Origin: Ottowia flava
Lineage (GTDB): Bacteria; Pseudomonadota; Gammaproteobacteria; Burkholderiales; Burkholderiaceae_C
Assembly: GCF_008017535.1 (NCBI RefSeq)
Contig: NZ_VRUA01000023.1
Coordinates: forward strand, 1-52,491
Length of the DNA stretch: 52,491 bases
Direction of reading: 5' to 3'
In this document: positions 6,717-14,901 of the stretch, one piece after another
How the letters are laid out: every line of letters begins with the position of its first letter
Numbering within the stretch: the first letter of the stretch is position 1
Program-made: the position numbers and the translations under genes
Notes under the pieces: generated by a model
What the model was told of the DNA's origin: nothing
Database searches by the model: none
The model's input: the letters and a program-made list of their open reading frames with translations, nothing else

Positions 6717-7178
6717 TCAGAACCAGCCCTGCTCTTTGCCCGCAGCCAGGAACCGATCTCGCCAGTTCGGAGATCTGAGGTTGAACACGGGTACCTGGTG
6801 ATGGGACGCGATCGAGATGGCCTGGCCAGTGCCGCCGGTCGCCCTTGTACGGGTCGCGTGTGACTCGCATCCGTCCTGTGTCCAGCACAACACGAACAGC
6901 GACGGCGTGGCCATCTCGTGGCCCAGGATCTGCATGGCGTTTCGCGCCATCAGGGCGCGTGCGCCGCGGCTCAATGACTGCGGTGCTGGGTGAAACTGAT
7001 CGACGCTTGCCAGCGCGGCCGGCGGCGTCTTGAAGACCTGTGGACGGCCTTGGAAGCCATCCCAGGGCACGAAGATAACCTTGGCGTCAGCTCGGTCGAC
7101 GCCGCTTTCAAAAGCGGTGTCAGCGCCAGGTGCTGCGCCGCTGCGCAGGACCAGGCCGCGATCGGCCAGCCAAGTCAT
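6717..7178 (-). CDS. SLOG/DprA-like nucleotide-binding protein, N-terminus apparently damaged
   Basis: At least 153 aa with LRSGAAPGADTAFESG, the Gly-rich motif of SLOG (Rossmann-like, DprA/LOG-related) proteins often carried by phages and plasmids, and KVIFVPWDGFQGR. Family members normally begin with a short strand and a Gly-Ser-Arg loop 25-30 residues before this motif; here the frame opens at MTWLADRGL. A good Shine-Dalgarno (GAGGAACGCC before ATG at 7257) exists upstream but in another frame. A frameshift or truncation is therefore likely. Whether a product is made is uncertain. Confidence 0.6.
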   Translation of the reverse strand: MTWLADRGLVLRSGAAPGADTAFESGVDRADAKVIFVPWDGFQGRPQVFKTPPAALASVDQFHPAPQSLSRGARALMARNAMQILGHEMATPSLFVLCWTQDGCESHATRTRATGGTGQAISIASHHQVPVFNLRSPNWRDRFLAAGKEQGWF

Positions 7179-7454
7179 CCCACGGCCAGCGCTTGCGGAC
7201 CAGAACCGGAATGCAAATCAGCTTGCCTGTGGAAGGCAATGTAAAACAGACTCTCATGGCGTTCCTCGCAGGGATTGGGTTGTCGGCCCGCGCGCCGCGC
7301 GGGGTGGCTCGCAGGCAAATTGCTGGAGCAGGGATACGGTATATTTTTTTTGGAGCGATTCGCGCATCCATCCTGCGAAGGAAGGGCCGTCAGCAAAAGA
7401 AGGCACCCGCCATCGGTAGGGTTTCCTGGAGCGCCTACATAGTCTAAAGTTCTA

Positions 7455-7537
7455 ATGGGCGCGCAAGCGCCCCGCGCCTCTCCTCCCTGAGCGCGGTTGG
7501 CTCGGCAACTTGGGCTCCCGAGTGGAGCCCTTTTTTT
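7455..7537 (+). ncRNA. Candidate small RNA with anti-Shine-Dalgarno loop
   Basis: Four consecutive hairpins are visible. GGGCGC-GCAA-GCGCCC (7457-7472) has a GNRA loop. CGCGC/GCGCG (7473-7495) exposes a loop containing CUCUCCUCCCU. GTTG/CAAC (7496-7509) is short. GGGCTCC/GGAGCCC (7512-7530) plus T7 is a terminator. No open reading frame fits. Promoter elements are weak (TCTAAA near 7443). C-rich loops like this in other bacterial small RNAs bind Shine-Dalgarno sequences. The exact 5' end is a guess. Confidence 0.5.
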
Positions 7538-7624
7538 GGTGCGAGGTTCACGACAGGCTTGCCGCTCCCTTGCGCGCTTGAGCGACGGGTTGTAGCGGCA
7601 TGTATTTGCCAGCAGAATAAGGGA

Positions 7625-7879
7625 ATGCAGGAAGATCAAAAACAGGCTTGGCCGCCCGACAATTGCACCAGAGTAGACGACGGAAAAGTCAAATGCTCTA
7701 ACTGCGGCCATGAATACCCGGAAGAACCGCCACACTGTGTGACCAATCACGTCCCCAAAGGAAGTGGCGCGGTCAATTGCCTATGCACTTGTCCGGAATG
7801 CGGCGTAAAGTGCGAGTGTGGACACGACACGCCAAAACCCCAACTTGTACCGCCGAGGGGCCGTGGGCCGGGCATGTAA
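7625..7879 (+). CDS. Cysteine-rich zinc-ribbon protein, 84 aa
   Basis: Begins MQEDQKQAWPPD. It carries many Cys pairs: CSNCGHEY, CVTNH, then CLCTCPECGVKCECGHD, suggesting one or two zinc ribbons or knuckles. There is no signal peptide. It is a lone plus-strand gene between the second small RNA and the nuclease gene, whose 3' end lies 5 bases from this stop (convergent). I do not recognise the family; a small metal-binding or nucleic-acid-binding role is only a guess. Start chosen at the ATG just before the first conserved-looking segment; a longer frame exists upstream. Confidence 0.55.
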   Translation: MQEDQKQAWPPDNCTRVDDGKVKCSNCGHEYPEEPPHCVTNHVPKGSGAVNCLCTCPECGVKCECGHDTPKPQLVPPRGRGPGM

Positions 7880-7883
7880 ACGA

Positions 7884-8420
7884 TCAGCACCCGTACTGCT
7901 TGCGCCCATCGGGTAGCAAGCGATAGCGCCCCCCCTTCGGGCCGGTGATGCAGCCGCTGGCATCGGCCAGCAGCGGCTGCGGCGTGTGCCGGAAGTGCCA
8001 CGGCGAGGTCTGCGCCGCCGGTGTGCTATCGGCCCACATGCCGACGCCGGCCTGGCGCGCCGCCAGCTCGGCGCGGGGAAACGCGGGGTCGGTCTGGTAC
8101 TTGGTATAGGCCCAGGCCAGGCCGACCTTCACCATTTCCATGTTGGCGTCCATACCCCGGCACTCGACCTTGGCCACCATGCGGCCGTAGCGGTCGCTGG
8201 CGGTCTGCCGGATCGTGGCCTGCGCCTCATAGCAAAGCGCGGAAAGGTGTTCCTTGGCGCGGCGCCCGTAGGGCTGGCCGGACTCCGGCGCGTCGATCTC
8301 GGCCAGGCGCACCTTGACCTGGCTGAACGGGTGCGCCACGTCGTCCGTCGGGCAGCGCGCGGTCAAGGTATCTCCATCGGAGATCCCGACCACGAGACAA
8401 ACCAGCACAACAGCAATCAT
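7884..8420 (-). CDS. Thermonuclease-family (SNase-like) secreted nuclease
   Basis: 178 aa. A hydrophobic N-terminus (MIAVVLVCLVVGI) is a short signal or anchor. The staphylococcal-nuclease fold follows: SDGDTLTARC, VKVRLAEIDAPESGQPYGRRAKEHLSAL (Arg and Asp/Glu of the active site), then DRYGRMVAKVECRGMDANMEMVKVGLAWAY, the second catalytic Arg region. The C-terminal 40 residues (GCITGPKGGRYRLLPDGRKQYGC) contain a Cys pair, probably a small disulfide-bonded extension. It cleaves DNA/RNA in a Ca2+-dependent manner if typical. Plasmid and ICE copies are common. Confidence 0.85.
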   Translation of the reverse strand: MIAVVLVCLVVGISDGDTLTARCPTDDVAHPFSQVKVRLAEIDAPESGQPYGRRAKEHLSALCYEAQATIRQTASDRYGRMVAKVECRGMDANMEMVKVGLAWAYTKYQTDPAFPRAELAARQAGVGMWADSTPAAQTSPWHFRHTPQPLLADASGCITGPKGGRYRLLPDGRKQYGC

Positions 8421-8478
8421 CCAGTGATATTACGAGAGCATCATCGGAACCAGGGCAGGTTCCGCTAGGTTGACCTGG

Positions 8479-8502
8479 AAAAAAACCCGCACATGGCGGG
8501 TT
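8479..8502 (-). terminator. Terminator after the PsiF-like gene
   Basis: AACCCGC/GCGGGTT with a 5-nt loop; the minus strand continues TTTTTTTCC. It lies 28 bases past the stop. Confidence 0.82.
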
Positions 8503-8529
8503 AAGTCCTGTTGGCAGGCAGGATGCTGT

Positions 8530-8793
8530 TCACTTGCTCAGACACTCTTTCATGAACGCCTTGCGGTGGTCACCCTTTTTACCGGCTGCATCCGCATTGC
8601 AAGTCTTCATCTTTTCCCGCTGCGCCATGCGGCCATCGGATAGACAACCCTTCATGAAGTCTTTCCGCTCCTGTCCCTTCTTCCCGTCAGCAGCCACATT
8701 GCAAGACTTCATCACCTCCTGTTGCGTGTTCTTCGCTAAAGCAGGCACAGAGACGATCGCCGCAAGGCTCACCAGCAAGATTGATTGACGCAT
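8530..8793 (-). CDS. PsiF-repeat periplasmic protein
   Basis: 87 aa. An N-terminal signal peptide (MRQSILLVSLAAIVSVPALA) precedes two tandem PsiF-type repeats, each of the form MK-C-N-A-GKKG-(E/H)RK-FMK-CLS. The family is named after the phosphate-starvation-inducible psiF of E. coli; its function is unknown and it is probably periplasmic. The ATG at 8793 has GGAGAG 5 bases upstream. It has its own terminator and may be stress-induced like its neighbours. Confidence 0.85.
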   Translation of the reverse strand: MRQSILLVSLAAIVSVPALAKNTQQEVMKSCNVAADGKKGQERKDFMKGCLSDGRMAQREKMKTCNADAAGKKGDHRKAFMKECLSK

Positions 8794-8903
8794 GAAGCTC
8801 TCCAAAAAAGTCCATTGGTGATGCGAAGCATCACCTCTATCCCACACGACACATCAATCGCCATGAGCATGGGCCCTGAGTAGCGCGCTAGGCTTGCGTG
8901 ACA

Positions 8904-10184
8904 TTACCTCAACCTATGCGCAGCTTCCATCACAAACCGCGGCAGCACTCGCGATGCTCTCAACGAAGCTGCGGAGATCGATATCAGCTTGGCTCCCTGC
9001 AGATTCTCAAGCCGAGCATCGAGTTGGGGGTCGGCTACGCCGTCTTCAGCGTCAGTCGCATTGCGGACGACAGCCATCAGCCAAGGCCCGACGGACATGG
9101 GAATATTCACCTGAAACGGAACAACCTGGGCGAAGACTTTGTTCAACGTTCGAAGGTACTGAACGCAAGTGGACAGTTGTGCCCACGGTGCCGCAAGGTG
9201 CAAACTCAACGCCGCGTGTGGCGCCATGACCGAAGAACACAGGTCATAAAACTGCTGCGTGTAGAGCGTTGCCGACGGCCCCCCCGAATCCGTCAAGTCC
9301 AGGATCACGACGTCGTACAGCGGCGATTCTTTGGGACGTTGTCGCAGCCAATTGACTGCATCATCGATGTACAGGCGCCACCGCGGGTCCTGGCCGTTCA
9401 GGACCCCTCCGTGCACATTAGGCAGGTGGCGGCGCGAGAGTTCGATAACGCCAGCGTCTATCTCGACGTGATCCAACGCCTCCACACTCGGCCACTTCAG
9501 CACTTCCTCGGCAGCACCTCCGTCGCCGCCTCCGATGAGCAGTACCCGCCGTGGGCAGGGGACGCTGGCCATGGCCATGTGCACCAACGGCTCATGATAG
9601 AGATGTTCATCCCTTTCACTGCACTGCATCGCGCCGTCGATGCGCAAGACTTTGCCGAACGATTCGGTTTGAATGATCTCGACCAGCTGGTAAGGGGTTT
9701 GCTGCCATTCGATGAGCGAGCCGAGCACCCCATACTGAAAATCTTCAGCCAGAGATTCCCTCCACCATGAGCGATCCTGAAACTGCGCGGGATTCCCTAC
9801 CCGGTTCTGTCGAGAAACCTGCTTGCGATCTGACGCGCGTGGCCGGAACGAAGCGGTGAGCACTTGTACAAGTCGCGCTCCGCGGTCTGTGTTGTCTCGA
9901 TCATGATTGCAAACATAGACGTCGACCGCCGCGAATCGCTCTGTTGGCCAGGTGTGCACGGATACATGCGACTCCGAAAGTGCAATGATCCCCGTCACAC
10001 CGCCACCGTCAAACTGGTGGAAAACGGAGCCCAGTCTGGTCATACCCGCGTTGTCGCAGGCGGACTCGCACAAAGCCTTGAGATGTTCGGAGTCAAACAG
10101 AAGTTCAGAAGGGCACTGGCACTCGGCAAAGTCTAGGAGCCAATGCTGACCTTCTACAAGATCAAGGTGCGCCGTACCGCTCAT
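8904..10184 (-). CDS. Fused S-adenosylmethionine decarboxylase / spermidine synthase
   Basis: 426 aa with two polyamine enzymes in one chain. Residues 1-125 are a prokaryotic SpeD: LSESHVSVHTWP contains the self-cleavage site Glu71-Ser72 (Ser72 becomes the pyruvoyl group), with His77 and Cys92 at the spacing of characterised SpeD. Residues about 140-426 are a SpeE-type aminopropyltransferase: EWQQTPYQLVEI, HEPLVHMAM, VLLIGGGDGGAAEEVLKW, EIDAGVIELSRRHLP, VVILDLTDSGGP. Together they would convert putrescine to spermidine. After self-cleavage SpeE would remain joined to the SpeD alpha chain. A small gene overlaps its start by 4 bases. Polyamines protect DNA, which fits the island. Confidence 0.9.
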   Translation of the reverse strand: MSGTAHLDLVEGQHWLLDFAECQCPSELLFDSEHLKALCESACDNAGMTRLGSVFHQFDGGGVTGIIALSESHVSVHTWPTERFAAVDVYVCNHDRDNTDRGARLVQVLTASFRPRASDRKQVSRQNRVGNPAQFQDRSWWRESLAEDFQYGVLGSLIEWQQTPYQLVEIIQTESFGKVLRIDGAMQCSERDEHLYHEPLVHMAMASVPCPRRVLLIGGGDGGAAEEVLKWPSVEALDHVEIDAGVIELSRRHLPNVHGGVLNGQDPRWRLYIDDAVNWLRQRPKESPLYDVVILDLTDSGGPSATLYTQQFYDLCSSVMAPHAALSLHLAAPWAQLSTCVQYLRTLNKVFAQVVPFQVNIPMSVGPWLMAVVRNATDAEDGVADPQLDARLENLQGAKLISISAASLRASRVLPRFVMEAAHRLR

Positions 10185-10492
10185 ACAGTGCCCGCAGAGC
10201 CAGACTGCGCATGCTCACGAATGAGCCTGGCGGTCGAATGCAAGGGTAACCTGAGGGCCGTCGAGCCCGGCAGCACGCCCAAGCACCGAAGGTGACGGTT
10301 GCAAATAAACCAAATCTCGTCGCGATCATTGGCAAAAATAAAGTAAGCATCCGACGTTTCAGACGGATTAAACATGCCCAAAGCTCGATAGGCAGTTTCG
10401 GTGTTAAAACCGCTCTGTAGAGGCAACGGTGTAGGCGCACCGCTCGGCAGCTGCTCCACTCGCATATAGATTCCGGTTTCCAGCGTTAGCAA
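10181..10492 (-). CDS. Conserved hypothetical protein coupled to the SpeD-SpeE fusion
   Basis: 103 aa, no membrane segment. The core GMFNPSETSDAYFIFANDRDEIWFICNRHLRCLG looks well conserved and globular; I recall similar small proteins beside polyamine genes but cannot assign a function. It ends in an ATGA overlap with the start of the SpeD-SpeE gene, so they are one translationally coupled unit. It might modulate polyamine synthesis; that is inference from position only. Confidence 0.72.
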   Translation of the reverse strand: MLTLETGIYMRVEQLPSGAPTPLPLQSGFNTETAYRALGMFNPSETSDAYFIFANDRDEIWFICNRHLRCLGVLPGSTALRLPLHSTARLIREHAQSGSAGTV

Positions 10493-10549
10493 GTTGTCAA
10501 CCTTTCTGATCGCAATGTGCTCGGCAATGGGTGAACGGTAGCCGCGCTG

Positions 10550-10771
10550 TTAACGCGGCTTCAAGTCAGAAGCTTGACGCTCGGCGTCATCCGCGGCGGA
10601 GCAGAGCCGCTCTCCGGTGAGGCGAGCGACCTCTGGCGTCATCGTTAAAGATGTGCTGGCAGGCCCGTCCATCACCACCATACCTTCTTCAGCGCTGACC
10701 TCGCCAGCCTCGTTGTCGACGGAGGTCCCAGGCGCCGAGCCTCTCTCGAGCGAATTCGGTTCCTGCTCCAT
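10550..10771 (-). CDS. Small acidic hypothetical protein
   Basis: 73 aa, very acidic N-terminal half (MEQEPNSLERGSAPGTSVDNEAGEVSAEEG) followed by VVMDGPASTSLTMTPEVARLTGERLCSAADDAERQ, which resembles small Burkholderiales proteins with a DGP...TPE-A pattern. ATG at 10771 is chosen for its GGAGG 9 bases upstream. The stop lies inside a 6-bp GC stem (GCCGCG/CGCGGC). Function unknown. Confidence 0.6.
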   Translation of the reverse strand: MEQEPNSLERGSAPGTSVDNEAGEVSAEEGMVVMDGPASTSLTMTPEVARLTGERLCSAADDAERQASDLKPR

Positions 10772-11022
10772 TTCGCATCCTCCATGAAAAGAGCTCCAAC
10801 CAGGTGAGCTAGACGCTCGCCGGTAATGGAACGATGAAACCATTGTGCGGCGATTACCCTCCCAACACACCAACGTAGGTTAGTCTGCGAGATTATGGAT
10901 AAGATCACAATACAGAAGCCCCAACTCGCCGATGTTCGACGTTCCCCCCACCGTGTCGAGGGTTGATCGTTCTTGGCACCGTTCGCTCTCAACCTCAACA
11001 ACAGTTTCGAAGGATTCAAGAA

Positions 11023-13125
11023 ATGGCTACATCCTCTGCGAATCGCGGCAAAACGAAGGCCGTACCGTCCAACGAAGCAGATGTTCTGCGCGGCTTAGGC
11101 AACGAACTTCAGCAGCAGGCAGATGGCAGCCACCCAGTTCTCACCACGCAGCAAGGCATCCCTGTTCCAGACAATCAGAATTCTCTGCGCGCTACGCCGC
11201 GCGGGCCCACGCTGCTGGAAGACTTCATTCTGCGCGAGAAGATCACGCACTTCGATCACGAGCGCATTCCCGAGCGCATCGTGCACGCGCGCGGCTCGGC
11301 CGCGCACGGCACCTTCGAGCTGACCGAGTCGCTGGCCGAATTCACCACCGCGCGCATCCTGACAGAAGTGGGCGTCAAGACGCCGGTGTTCACGCGCTTT
11401 TCCACAGTGGCCGGGGGCGCCGGCAGCGTCGACACACCGCGCGACGTGCGTGGCTTTGCCGTCAAGTTCTACACCCAGGAAGGCAACTGGGACCTGGTAG
11501 GCAACAACATCCCTGTGTTCTTCATCCAGGATGCGATGAAGTTCCCCGACCTGATCCACGCGGTGAAGATGGAGCCGGACCGCGGCTTTCCGCAGGCCGC
11601 TAGCGCGCACGCCACGTTCTGGGACTTCATCTCGCTGATGCCGGAGACGATGCACACATTGATATGGGCCATGAGCGACCGCGCCATCCCGCGCAGCCTG
11701 CGCATGATGGAAGGCTTCGGCATCCACAGTTTCCGGCTGATCAATGAGGCCGGCGAATCCACCTTCGTCAAGTTCCACTGGCGCCCGCGTCTGGGCGTGC
11801 AGTCCACGGTTTGGGATGAGGCCGCCAAGCTGCAAGGCGCCGACAACGACTTCCACCGGCGCGACCTGTTCGAGGCCATCGAGGCCGGCGCGTATCCCGA
11901 GTGGGATTTCGCCGTGCAGCTGTTCACCGAGGAGGAAGCGGCCGAATTCCCGTTCGACCATCTCGACCCGACCAAGCTGATCCCCGAAGAGCTGGTGCCG
12001 CTGCGCGTGATCGGCAAGATGACGCTCGACCGCTGGCCCGACAACCTGTTCGCCGAAACCGAGCAGGTCGCCTACTGCCCGGCCAACATCGTGCCCGGCA
12101 TCGACTTCTCCAACGACCCGCTGCTGCAGGGCCGTCTGTTCAGCTACCTCGACACCCAATTGTCGCGCCTGGGCAGCCCCAACTTTACGCAGTTGCCGAT
12201 CAACGCGCCGAAGTGTCCGTTTGCCCACAACCAGCGCGACGGCCATATGCAAATGCAGGTGCCACGGGGTCGCGTGGCGTATGAGCCGCAAAGCCTGACG
12301 CCCGAGGCGCCACGCGCATCGCTGGCGCTAGGCTATCGCAGCTTCGCCGCACAAGACGATGATGGCGCCAAGGGCCGCATCCGTGCCGAAAGCTTTGCCG
12401 ATCACTACAGCCAGCCCCGCCAGTTCTGGATCAGCCAGAACGAAACCGAGCAGGCGCACATTGCCTCGTCCTACGTTTTCGAGTTGTCGAAAGTGGAGGT
12501 GGCGCACGTGCGCGAGGCCGTGGTGGGCCACCTGCGCCACATCGACGAAAACCTTGCCGAGCGCGTCGCCGATGGCTTGGGTATGCCTAAACTGCCGCCT
12601 GCCCCACCGAAAGCTGTGCAAACCCAGGAATTTCCGCCTTCCCCTGCGGTGGGCTTAATCCCCAAAATGAAGGACACGCTCGAAGGCCGTTGCATTGCAA
12701 TTCTCGTCTCCGATGGCAGCGATGGCTCCACACTTGATCGTCTGCGCAACGCGGCTGAGAAGGAGGGGGCGATGGTCAAGGTGGTGGCGCCCAAGCTCTC
12801 GATCAGGCTCAAGGGTGGTCAGCGGCTGGACGTGGATGGTCAGCTGGCCGGCATGCCTTCTGTCCTTTTTGACGCCGTGGCCTCGATTCTGATGCCCGAG
12901 GAAGCCGACAAGCTGAAGCAGGACGCCGGCGCGGTTGGCTGGTTCTCTGACGCCTACGCGCACTTGAAGGCGATCGCAGCCTGCGGCGGCACGCGGCCAA
13001 TCCTGGAGAAGGCGAACGTGGAGCCTGACGACGGCGTGGTGCCCATCGAAGACGTCGCTGGCTTCCTACGCGCAGCGAAGACGCGGCAATGGGGGCGCGA
13101 GCCTGGCGTACGCACGTTGGCTTGA
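11023..13125 (+). CDS. katE: Large-subunit monofunctional catalase (HPII/KatE type)
   Basis: 700 aa, the length of clade 2 catalases. The catalytic His lies in RIVHARGSAAHG (His88), the active-site Asn in GNNIPVFFIQD, and the heme-ligand Tyr in RLFSYLDTQLSRLG. The C-terminal 150 residues (RCIAILVSDGSDGSTLDRLRNAA...) are the flavodoxin/class-I amidotransferase-like domain typical of HPII. It breaks down hydrogen peroxide in the cytoplasm. ATG at 11023 has AAGGATT upstream. Coding sequence is markedly GC-rich compared with the SpeD-SpeE and radical-SAM genes beside it. Confidence 0.95.
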   Translation: MATSSANRGKTKAVPSNEADVLRGLGNELQQQADGSHPVLTTQQGIPVPDNQNSLRATPRGPTLLEDFILREKITHFDHERIPERIVHARGSAAHGTFELTESLAEFTTARILTEVGVKTPVFTRFSTVAGGAGSVDTPRDVRGFAVKFYTQEGNWDLVGNNIPVFFIQDAMKFPDLIHAVKMEPDRGFPQAASAHATFWDFISLMPETMHTLIWAMSDRAIPRSLRMMEGFGIHSFRLINEAGESTFVKFHWRPRLGVQSTVWDEAAKLQGADNDFHRRDLFEAIEAGAYPEWDFAVQLFTEEEAAEFPFDHLDPTKLIPEELVPLRVIGKMTLDRWPDNLFAETEQVAYCPANIVPGIDFSNDPLLQGRLFSYLDTQLSRLGSPNFTQLPINAPKCPFAHNQRDGHMQMQVPRGRVAYEPQSLTPEAPRASLALGYRSFAAQDDDGAKGRIRAESFADHYSQPRQFWISQNETEQAHIASSYVFELSKVEVAHVREAVVGHLRHIDENLAERVADGLGMPKLPPAPPKAVQTQEFPPSPAVGLIPKMKDTLEGRCIAILVSDGSDGSTLDRLRNAAEKEGAMVKVVAPKLSIRLKGGQRLDVDGQLAGMPSVLFDAVASILMPEEADKLKQDAGAVGWFSDAYAHLKAIAACGGTRPILEKANVEPDDGVVPIEDVAGFLRAAKTRQWGREPGVRTLA

Positions 13126-13249
13126 CCGGCACTGGAAAGCGAGATTACCGGCCCCATCTTCCAGAAGTCCTATCAGCTGATCTAAGGAGCGGGACGCACG
13201 CATTTCAGGGACGAAAGTTTTAAGGATTTCTCAAGCAGAGCCAATTTCC

Positions 13250-13603
13250 ATGCATGGCATCCTCGTAGTGGCGCACGGTGCGCAAGATCCGAACTGGCAC
13301 AAGCCAATCGAATTCATCGTTGACCGTATTCGCGAGTTGCGACCCGACTCCGTGGTTCGTGCCTGCTATATCGAGCACACCCATCCGAGTTTTCGCGAAG
13401 CCGTTCGCGACATGAGCGCCTGCACGTACATCAAGGTTTGCCCCCTTTTTTTTGGCGATGGCTCGCACATGAAACGGGATGTGGAAGCGATGCGATCGAT
13501 TGCTCAGCGCGAGTTTGTCGAGATTGAATTTCAATTCGTCGAGTCGTTGGCCCGAGACGATAGGGTGGTTGACGCGCTGGCGGCCACCGCGGCGGATCAG
13601 TAA
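13250..13603 (+). CDS. CbiX/SirB-like small chelatase-family protein
   Basis: 117 aa, single-domain version of the sirohydrochlorin chelatase fold. It starts MHGILVVAHGAQDPNW, the HG metal-binding segment after the first strand; then ACYIEHTHPSFREAV and IKVCPLFFGDGSHMKRDVE, the second conserved segment (usually PLFL-GGHH). Small CbiX proteins insert Co2+ or Ni2+ into tetrapyrroles; here the second His pair is replaced by GSH, so the activity is doubtful. It lies 5 bases before the radical-SAM gene and probably shares its operon. Confidence 0.7.
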   Translation: MHGILVVAHGAQDPNWHKPIEFIVDRIRELRPDSVVRACYIEHTHPSFREAVRDMSACTYIKVCPLFFGDGSHMKRDVEAMRSIAQREFVEIEFQFVESLARDDRVVDALAATAADQ

Positions 13604-13608
13604 GGCAT

Positions 13609-14901
13609 ATGGACCTCAAGCAGAAGCTCTACATCCTCGCCGATGCGGCGAAGTACGACGCTTCTTGCGCCTCCAGTGCGGCGCCCAAACGGAACTCCAA
13701 GGATTCGGGCGGACTGGGCTCAATCGAGGGCAGTGGAATTTGCCACAGCTATGCACCTGACGGTCGTTGCATCTCCTTGCTGAAAATATTGCTGACGAAC
13801 TGGTGCACTTACGATTGTCTGTATTGTGTCAATAGGGTCTCCAGCAACGTGGAGCGCGCGCGGTTCCGGGTCGAGGAGGTGGTCCAGTTAACACTGGATT
13901 TTTACCGCCGCAATGTGATCGAAGGTCTCTTTCTGAGCTCAGGGATCATTCAAAGTCCCGACTACACGATGGAGCAGGTGATCGAGGTAGCCCGTCAATT
14001 GCGGGAAGTTCATGGCTTCAAAGGCTATATCCACCTGAAAACGATCCCTGATGCCAGTGACGATCTAATCGAGCGGGCCGGCCGGTATGCAGATCGACTT
14101 AGCATCAACATTGAACTGCCGACGCCGGCGGCGATGTCGCAGCTAGCGCCGGAGAAAGACAGCGTCGGGATCAAGCGTTCCATGGCTCGCATCCGACTCA
14201 AGCTGGAGGACGCGAAGGAGCAACGTCAACAAGCGTCGAAGGTGGTGTCGATGCCGGACCGGCCTGCAGCGCGCGCCAAGCCGCCGCGCTTTGCGCCGGC
14301 GGGCCAGAGCACGCAGATGATCGTCGGCGCAGACAGCTCGGACGACCGATCAATTTTGACTACCAGCGTCGCGCTGTACCGCTCGTTCGGGCTCAAACGA
14401 GTGTATTACTCCGCCTTCAGTCCGATTCCGCACGCTAGCAGCCGTCTGCCGGCGCAGGCTGCCCCCTTGCTGCGGGAACACCGTCTGTACCAAGCGGACT
14501 GGCTGATGCGGTTCTATGGCTTCCAGGAAAGCGAAATAGTCACCGAAGGCGGAATGCTGAGCCTCGACCATGATCCCAAAATGGCCTGGGCGATTGCGCA
14601 TCCGGAGCGCTTCCCGGTGGACCTCAATCGCGCGCCGCGCGATGAACTGCTGCGCGTGCCCGGTCTCGGTATCAAGACCGTGGGCAAGATTCTGGCGGCC
14701 CGCAGGGTCCGGCAACTCCGTCTGGACGATATGGCCTTTCTTCACGTGCCCCTGAAGAAGGTGCTGGGCTTCATCGTGCTCCCCGACTATCGACCGGCGC
14801 GTGTGGGCTACCGGTCGGCAGCAAGGCCTAGCCCATCCCTGGCCGCCAACAGCCAATCCTTCGCCAGCGCAGTGTCGCAACAGAGTTTTAATTTCGGTTG
14901 A
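13609..14901 (+). CDS. Putative DNA modification/repair radical SAM protein
   Basis: 430 aa. The radical SAM [4Fe-4S] motif is NWCTYDCLYC (Cys66, Cys70, Cys73, C-x3-C-x2-C). The central part (GLFLSSGIIQSPDYTMEQVIEVARQLR, INIELPTP) is the barrel. The C-terminal region holds a helix-hairpin-helix DNA-binding motif (LNRAPRDELLRVPGLGIKTVGKILAARR). This is the family commonly found next to DUF4130/UdgX proteins and thought to act on DNA damage. Its TGA overlaps the next ATG, so it is coupled to the UdgX-like gene. Substrate unknown. Confidence 0.85.
   Translation: MDLKQKLYILADAAKYDASCASSAAPKRNSKDSGGLGSIEGSGICHSYAPDGRCISLLKILLTNWCTYDCLYCVNRVSSNVERARFRVEEVVQLTLDFYRRNVIEGLFLSSGIIQSPDYTMEQVIEVARQLREVHGFKGYIHLKTIPDASDDLIERAGRYADRLSINIELPTPAAMSQLAPEKDSVGIKRSMARIRLKLEDAKEQRQQASKVVSMPDRPAARAKPPRFAPAGQSTQMIVGADSSDDRSILTTSVALYRSFGLKRVYYSAFSPIPHASSRLPAQAAPLLREHRLYQADWLMRFYGFQESEIVTEGGMLSLDHDPKMAWAIAHPERFPVDLNRAPRDELLRVPGLGIKTVGKILAARRVRQLRLDDMAFLHVPLKKVLGFIVLPDYRPARVGYRSAARPSPSLAANSQSFASAVSQQSFNFG

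Noticed and set aside
6779..6795. GGTTGAACAC, resembling the leader box complement, inside the SLOG gene
   Set aside because: It lies within coding sequence (VFNLRSPNW), has no GGAGAT arm, no inner hairpin and no start codon behind it; chance match.
11095..12291. 398-codon antisense frame across katE
   Set aside because: Shadow of a GC-rich gene with intact catalase motifs on the plus strand.
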